A DNA stretch of 64,000 bases, from contig NZ_CP107929.1 of the NCBI RefSeq assembly GCF_036017915.1, positions 434,001 to 498,000 on the forward strand. Direction: 5' to 3'. Made by a program: the position numbers and the translations under genes. Source of the DNA: Micromonospora sp. NBC_00421 (GTDB taxonomy: Bacteria; Actinomycetota; Actinomycetes; Mycobacteriales; Micromonosporaceae). The number at the start of each line of letters is the position of its first letter. Position 1 is the stretch's first letter. This document shows positions 60,166 through 64,000 of the stretch, one piece after another. The notes under the pieces are model-generated. The model made no database searches and had not been told where the DNA came from. It was given only the letters and a program-made list of their open reading frames with translations.

Positions 60166-60866
60166 TGAGCGAGCAGGTCGCCGGAGCCGACACGGGCACG
60201 GGCGGGCGGGTCGTCGGAGCCGACACCGGCACGGGCGGGCGCGGTAAGCGGATCGTGGTGCTCGACTACGGCTCGGGCAACCTGCGCTCGGCCGAGCGGG
60301 CCCTGGCCCACGCCGGGGCGGACGTGACGGTCACCGCCGACCTTGCCGCCGCCGCCGAGGCCGACGGGCTGGTGGTGCCGGGCGTCGGGGCGTACGCGGC
60401 CTGCATGGCCGGGATCGAGGCGTCGGGTGCCGGCCCGGTGATCGCCGAACGGGTCGCCGCCGGTCGGCCGGTGCTCGGCATCTGCGTGGGCATGCAGGTG
60501 CTCTTCGCGCACGGCGACGAGCACGGGGTGGTGACCAAGGGGCTGGGGTTGTTGCCGGGCGGGGTGACCCGGCTGCCCGCCGAGCGGTTGCCGCACATGG
60601 GCTGGAACACGGTGACGCCGCCTGCCGGTTCGGTGCTCTTCGCCGGGCTGCCCGCCGACAGCCGCTTCTACTTCGTGCACTCCTACGGGGTGCTCGACCA
60701 GCCGGCGTTGACCGCGGCGGGGGCCAGGGTCACCACCGCGCACCACGGCACGGACTTCGTCGCCGCGGTGGAGTGGGGTGCGCTGTCGGCCGCCCAGTTC
60801 CACCCGGAGAAGTCGGCCGAGACCGGTGCCGTGCTGCTGCGCAACTGGCTGGCCACGGTTGACTGA
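60165..60866 (+). CDS. hisH: imidazole glycerol phosphate synthase glutaminase subunit HisH
   Basis: A 233-aa class I glutaminase that feeds ammonia to HisF. Core: VVLDYGSGNLRSAERALAHA, VPGVGAYAACMAG, GICVGMQVLFAHGDEHG (nucleophile Cys) and SAAQFHPEKSAETG (His-x-Pro-Glu). The N-terminus has an extension (about 1-25) holding a duplicated G-A-D-T-G-T-G-G-R unit from a 33-bp repeat. ATG 60165 overlaps the preceding stop. HisF is not in this window. Confidence 0.95.
   Translation: MSEQVAGADTGTGGRVVGADTGTGGRGKRIVVLDYGSGNLRSAERALAHAGADVTVTADLAAAAEADGLVVPGVGAYAACMAGIEASGAGPVIAERVAAGRPVLGICVGMQVLFAHGDEHGVVTKGLGLLPGGVTRLPAERLPHMGWNTVTPPAGSVLFAGLPADSRFYFVHSYGVLDQPALTAAGARVTTAHHGTDFVAAVEWGALSAAQFHPEKSAETGAVLLRNWLATVD
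60177..60242 (+). repeat. 33-bp tandem duplication in the 5' end of hisH
   Basis: Two units, 60177-60209 and 60210-60242, differ at only a few bases and add eleven residues each to the N-terminus. Confidence 0.85.
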
Positions 60867-60890
60867 GAGCCGGACCGGGTCGGGGGCTCG

Positions 60891-61214
60891 GTGAGCAAGG
60901 AACGGGCCCGTCGGCGGGCCGTCCGGGAGGCGGAGGCGGCCCGCGACCGCGTCGTACGACAGCGCAAGCTGGCCCGTCGGCAGCGTCGCCGCGCCCTGGT
61001 CCGCCGGGTCACCCCGCAGTGGCGGCGGGGCCGGACGGGTCGACTTGCCCGGCGCAGCCGGGGGGAGCGGGCCGCCATCGTCGGGTTGACCGCGGCGGCG
61101 CTGGCGCTGATCTGGGTGTTCGTCGACGATCTCGCGCTGCGGTTGGTGCTTGTCGTGCTGTTGCTGCTGGTCCTGCCGGCGATCGTGGTGATCGCCCTGG
61201 ACCGTCGGATCTGA
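60891..61214 (+). CDS. small basic membrane protein
   Basis: 107 aa. The first half is strongly basic ([19 protein letters not shown] then [13 protein letters not shown]), then two adjacent helices ([18 protein letters not shown] at about 61-78, [20 protein letters not shown] at about 83-102). I do not recognise a family. GTG 60891 follows CGGGGG; it lies between hisH and priA and is probably co-transcribed. Function unknown. Confidence 0.75.
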   Translation: MSKERARRRAVREAEAARDRVVRQRKLARRQRRRALVRRVTPQWRRGRTGRLARRSRGERAAIVGLTAAALALIWVFVDDLALRLVLVVLLLLVLPAIVVIALDRRI

Positions 61215-61230
61215 TCGAGGAGTAGGAAAC

Positions 61231-61959
61231 GTGAGCCTGACCCTGTTGCCCGCTGTGGACGTCGCCGACGGCCAGGCCGTCCGGCTCGTGCAGGGCGCCG
61301 CCGGCAGCGAGACCGCCTACGGCGATCCGCTGGACGCGGCGCTGGCCTGGCAGAACGACGGCGCGGAGTGGATCCACCTGGTCGACCTGGACGCGGCCTT
61401 CGGCCGGGGCTCCAACGCCGCCCTCCTCGCCGAGGTGGTCGGCAAGCTGGACGTGCGGGTGGAGCTCTCCGGCGGCATCCGGGACGACGCGTCGCTGCGG
61501 GCCGCGCTCGGCACCGGGGCGGCCCGGGTGAACATCGGCACCGCCGCCCTGGAGGACCCGCAGTGGTGCGACCGGATCTGCGCCGAGTACGGCGACCGGG
61601 TGGCGATCGGCCTGGACGTGCGGGGTCGTACCCTCTCGGCGCGCGGCTGGACCCGCGACGGCGGTGACCTGTGGGAGGTGCTGGCCCGGCTGGACGCCGC
61701 CGGCGCGTCCCGGTACGTGGTGACCGACATCACCAAGGACGGCACGATGCGCGGGCCGAACCTGGACCTGCTCCGCGAGGTGTGTGCCCGCACCGACGCC
61801 CCGGTGATCGCCTCCGGCGGGGTCTCGACCCTGGACGACCTGCGCGCCCTGGCGACCCTGGAGTCGGCAGGCGTGGAGGGCGTGATCGCCGGCAAGGCGC
61901 TCTACGCGGGCGCGTTCACGGTGGCCGAGGCGCTGGCCACGCTCCGGGCCGCCGGGTGA
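61231..61959 (+). CDS. priA: bifunctional HisA/TrpF isomerase PriA
   Basis: A 242-aa (beta-alpha)8 barrel. [45 protein letters not shown] and [15 protein letters not shown] are HisA landmarks. The [13 protein letters not shown] loop with Trp is characteristic of actinobacterial PriA, which also performs the tryptophan-pathway PRA isomerase reaction. Dual activity is family knowledge; the window shows no trpF. GTG 61231 with AGGAG upstream. Confidence 0.93.
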   Translation: MSLTLLPAVDVADGQAVRLVQGAAGSETAYGDPLDAALAWQNDGAEWIHLVDLDAAFGRGSNAALLAEVVGKLDVRVELSGGIRDDASLRAALGTGAARVNIGTAALEDPQWCDRICAEYGDRVAIGLDVRGRTLSARGWTRDGGDLWEVLARLDAAGASRYVVTDITKDGTMRGPNLDLLREVCARTDAPVIASGGVSTLDDLRALATLESAGVEGVIAGKALYAGAFTVAEALATLRAAG

Positions 61960-62378
61960 CCGACGTCGAGCTGCTGCCGGGTGACGACGCGATCGTCACC
62001 CGGCTCGGCTCGGGCGGCCCCTGGGAGGCCGTGTACGGCTACTCCCGGGTGGTCCGGGCCGGTCGGTCGGCCTGGACGGCCGGCTGCACGTCCACGGTCG
62101 ACGGGGTGGTGACGCACGTCGGTGACGCCGCCGCGCAGACCGCGCAGGCGTTGCGGATCGGCCTGGCCGCCCTGGCCGAGGTGGGCGCGTCCGCCGCCGA
62201 CGTGGTGCGGACCCGGATGTACGTGACCGACCGGCTCTTCGCCGACGAGGTCGGCCGGGCGCACAACGCCGTCTTCGGCGCGATCCGGCCCGCCGCCACC
62301 ATGGTCGTGGTCGCCGGCCTGCTCGACCCCGACCACCTGGTGGAGATCGAGCTGGAGGCACACCTGCCCCCGGCCTGA
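61956..62378 (+). CDS. RidA family enamine/imine deaminase
   Basis: 140 aa of the YjgF/RidA family. [50 protein letters not shown] and [25 protein letters not shown] are the usual blocks, with the arginine that binds the substrate carboxylate (VRTRMYVTD). GTG 61956 overlaps the priA stop. It may protect the pathway from reactive enamines. Confidence 0.88.
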   Translation: MTDVELLPGDDAIVTRLGSGGPWEAVYGYSRVVRAGRSAWTAGCTSTVDGVVTHVGDAAAQTAQALRIGLAALAEVGASAADVVRTRMYVTDRLFADEVGRAHNAVFGAIRPAATMVVVAGLLDPDHLVEIELEAHLPPA

Positions 62379-62448
62379 TCCTCCGGTCGGCGTCGTCCTC
62401 CGGTCGGCGACCCGGGCGGGTGACGGGGGCCACCTCCGGCCAGATGAG

Positions 62449-62477
62449 TTGTGCACAATTTAATTGCGGGCTACAGT
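62449..62477 (+). promoter_or_regulatory. ohrR promoter (-35 TTGTGC, -10 TACAGT)
   Basis: TTGTGC (62449-62454), 17-bp spacer, TACAGT (62472-62477), then 6 nt to GTG 62484. No ribosome site: leaderless. Confidence 0.7.
62456..62466 (+). promoter_or_regulatory. OhrR operator
   Basis: CAATTTAATTG is a perfect 11-bp palindrome in the -35/-10 spacer. OhrR operators in other bacteria are AT-rich inverted repeats of this CAATT/AATTG type. Confidence 0.75.
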
Positions 62478-62483
62478 TTCCGG

Positions 62484-62930
62484 GTGAGTGAGAATCTGGT
62501 GCTGCGTCGGCAGGTGTGCTTCGCCCTCTATGCGGCGTCCCGCGCGCTCACCGACGTCTACCGGCCCATCCTCGACGAGTTCGGGCTCACCTACCCGCAG
62601 TACCTGGTGCTGCTGGTGCTCTGGGAGCGGGGCGACGACCCACCCACGGTCTCCGAGCTGGGGGCGGCGCTGCGGCTCGACTCCGGCACGCTCTCCCCGC
62701 TGCTCAAGCGGTTGGCGGCGGCGGGCCTGGTGGTCCGCACCCGCTCCGCGCACGACGAACGCCGGGTGGAGGTGGGGCTCACCGCCGACGGCGCGGCCCT
62801 GCGCCAGCGGATGACCGACGTGCCGCTGCGGGTGGCCTGTGCCACCGGCCTCGACGAGGCCGAACTCGTCGCGTTGCGCGACATCCTCACCCGCGTCACC
62901 GAGACGATCCACCGACAGAAGGAGCAGTGA
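62484..62930 (+). CDS. ohrR: MarR family organic-peroxide sensor OhrR
   Basis: 148 aa. LRRQVCFALYAASRALTDVYRP carries the reactive cysteine (about residue 12) that senses organic hydroperoxides; the winged helix has TVSELGAALRLDSGTLSPLLKRLAAAGLV and RSAHDERRVEVGLT. It represses ohr in other bacteria and is released on cysteine oxidation. GTG 62484 with the leaderless promoter; the operator lies directly upstream. The downstream ohr confirms its role. Confidence 0.93.
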   Translation: MSENLVLRRQVCFALYAASRALTDVYRPILDEFGLTYPQYLVLLVLWERGDDPPTVSELGAALRLDSGTLSPLLKRLAAAGLVVRTRSAHDERRVEVGLTADGAALRQRMTDVPLRVACATGLDEAELVALRDILTRVTETIHRQKEQ

Positions 62931-62935
62931 TCCCC

Positions 62936-63367
62936 ATGCAGGTGCTCTACACCGCCTCCGCGACGGCCACCGGCGACGGCCGTGACGGCCACGTCCGCAC
63001 CTCCGACGCCACGGTCGAGCTGGACCTGGCCATCCCGAAGGAGATGGGCGGCGCGGGCGGCGCGGCCAACCCCGAGCAGCTCTTCGCCGCCGGCTACGCG
63101 GCCTGCTTCCACTCCGCGCTGCGCCTGGTCGCCCGCCGGGCCAAGGCCGACGTGACCGGCTCGGTCGTCGAGGCCGAGGTCGGCATCGGCCCGAACGGCA
63201 GCGGTGGCTTCGGCCTGGCCGTCACCCTGGTGGTGGACCTGCCTGCCGTCGAGCGCTCTGCCGCACAGCAGTTGGTCGAGGCCGCCCATCAGGTCTGCCC
63301 GTACTCGAACGCCACCCGGGGCAACATCGAGGTGGCGCTCACCGTGCGCGAGGCCGCCGCGGCCTGA
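62936..63367 (+). CDS. ohr: organic hydroperoxide reductase Ohr
   Basis: 143 aa of the OsmC/Ohr family. It begins MQVLYTASATATGDGRDG, the standard Ohr start. The two redox cysteines are visible in FAAGYAACFHSALRLVARR and EAAHQVCPYSNATRGNI. It reduces organic peroxides using lipoyl thiols. ATG 62936 is preferred over GTG 62927 because AAGGAG then has a proper spacing of 11 nt; the GTG would overlap the ohrR stop. Confidence 0.95.
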   Translation: MQVLYTASATATGDGRDGHVRTSDATVELDLAIPKEMGGAGGAANPEQLFAAGYAACFHSALRLVARRAKADVTGSVVEAEVGIGPNGSGGFGLAVTLVVDLPAVERSAAQQLVEAAHQVCPYSNATRGNIEVALTVREAAAA

Positions 63368-63413
63368 GCGCCGCACCGGCCCACCACCATCGCGTACGAG
63401 AGGACGACACCGG

Positions 63414-64000
63414 ATGACCAGCAACCGTGAGATCCACCTGGCCTCCCGCCCACAGGGGTGGCCGACCGCAGACGACTTCCGCCTCGTCGAGACCGAGGTG
63501 CCCACCCCGGGTCCGGGGCAGATCGTGGTCCGCAACCAGTTCATGTCGGTCGACCCGTACATGCGCGGCCGGATGAACGACGCCAAGTCCTACGTGCCGC
63601 CGTTCGCCCTGGACGCCCCGCTCGACGGCGGCGCGATCGGCGAGGTGGTGGCCGGTGGTGCCGACGGGATCAGTGTCGGCGACACCGTGCTGCACGGGCT
63701 CGGCTGGCGGGAGTACGCGCTGCTCGACGGTGCGTCCGCCCGCCGGGTCGACCCGACCGCCGCCCCGGTGAGTGCCTACCTGAGCGTGCTCGGGATGACC
63801 GGGCTGACCGCGTACGCCGGGCTGCTCGACGTGGCGGCGATGCAGCCGGGGGAGACCGTGTTCGTCTCCGGCGCGGCCGGCGCGGTGGGCAGCATGGTCG
63901 GCCAGATCGCCAAGCTCCGGGGTGCCGGCCGGGTGATCGGCAGCGCCGGTTCGCCGGCCAAGGTGAAGCGGCTGACGGCGCTCGGCTTCGACGCCGCCTT
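63414..64000 (+). CDS. zinc-independent MDR NADP-dependent oxidoreductase, 3' end cut
   Basis: 195 codons of an expected 330-340 are visible. The segment REIHLASRPQGWPTADDF, PGPGQIVVRNQFMSVDPYMRGRMN and GMTGLTAYAGLLDVA matches the leukotriene B4 12-hydroxydehydrogenase / curA-type branch of medium-chain dehydrogenases, followed by a Rossmann motif (VFVSGAAGAVGSMVGQIAKLRGA) for NADPH. ATG 63414 with GAGAGGACG upstream. Possibly linked to peroxide stress through ohr. It runs off the window end. Confidence 0.88.
   Translation, partial: MTSNREIHLASRPQGWPTADDFRLVETEVPTPGPGQIVVRNQFMSVDPYMRGRMNDAKSYVPPFALDAPLDGGAIGEVVAGGADGISVGDTVLHGLGWREYALLDGASARRVDPTAAPVSAYLSVLGMTGLTAYAGLLDVAAMQPGETVFVSGAAGAVGSMVGQIAKLRGAGRVIGSAGSPAKVKRLTALGFDAA

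Overview
The window is very GC-rich actinobacterial chromosome, most likely from Micromonosporaceae (Micromonospora or a close relative). I infer this from the extreme G/C bias at third codon positions, the many GTG starts, the actinobacterial division cluster that includes SepF, YggT and DivIVA, a PriA-type HisA, an ImuB/DnaE2 mutasome, and the many leaderless genes with a TANNNT box 6-8 nt before the start codon. No tRNA, rRNA, CRISPR array, phage or transposase gene was seen.

Layout. (1) 1-5147, minus strand: a tightly packed run of ferric-reductase-like flavocytochrome, FMN-binding lipid-side protein, ApbE flavin transferase, YbaK-type deacylase, CrtA-like monooxygenase, GNAT acetyltransferase and a CruF-type carotenoid hydratase cut by the window edge. 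(2) 5310-12967, plus strand: a DNA-damage mutagenesis locus with a near-consensus LexA box, a small SAV_6107-type helical protein, ImuA', ImuB and DnaE2. ImuB and DnaE2 are separated by a 580-bp island of 15-bp repeats, a 24-bp-arm palindrome and further tandem duplications. (3) 13060-17139: a 59-aa orphan, a methyltransferase, a nucleotide phosphodiesterase, DinB and a DUF3040 protein. (4) 17342-22295, minus strand: the MoxR / DUF58 / transglutaminase triad. (5) 22556-25574: leuS behind a Leu-codon leader peptide and an intrinsic terminator, a candidate ribosome-mediated attenuator. (6) 25988-28717, minus strand: TVP38/DedA protein plus GatD/MurT, which amidate lipid II, transcribed divergently from the division and cell wall (dcw) cluster.

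(7) 28869-47367, plus strand: the dcw cluster, mraZ-rsmH-ftsL-like-ftsI-murE-murF-mraY // ftsW-murG-murC-ftsQ-ftsZ-yggS-sepF-yggT-divIVA. Two genes usually found here in actinobacteria are missing: murD (a terminator lies in its place) and pgeF (a short repeat spacer lies between ftsZ and yggS). (8) 47438-53364: a zinc-motif membrane protein, DUF167, a CPA1 antiporter, a DksA-type protein, LspA, an RluD-type pseudouridine synthase and an unknown anchored protein. (9) 53572-56820: a ParA/MinD-like ATPase with a long hexapeptide-repeat N-terminus, a DUF2567-type membrane protein and a LON-domain protein that overlaps it tail to tail. (10) 56927-62378: hisD-hisC-hisB-small membrane protein-hisH-small membrane protein-priA-RidA. 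(11) 62456-64000: an OhrR operator, ohrR, ohr and a truncated zinc-independent MDR oxidoreductase.

How they work together: most of the window is peptidoglycan precursor synthesis and division, with MurT/GatD amidating the lipid II that FtsI cross-links. Translesion synthesis, histidine biosynthesis and peroxide defence form separate units. The least explained material is non-coding: the covarying palindrome pair, the leuS leader, the paired MraZ-type boxes and the recurrent short tandem repeats in coding and non-coding DNA.
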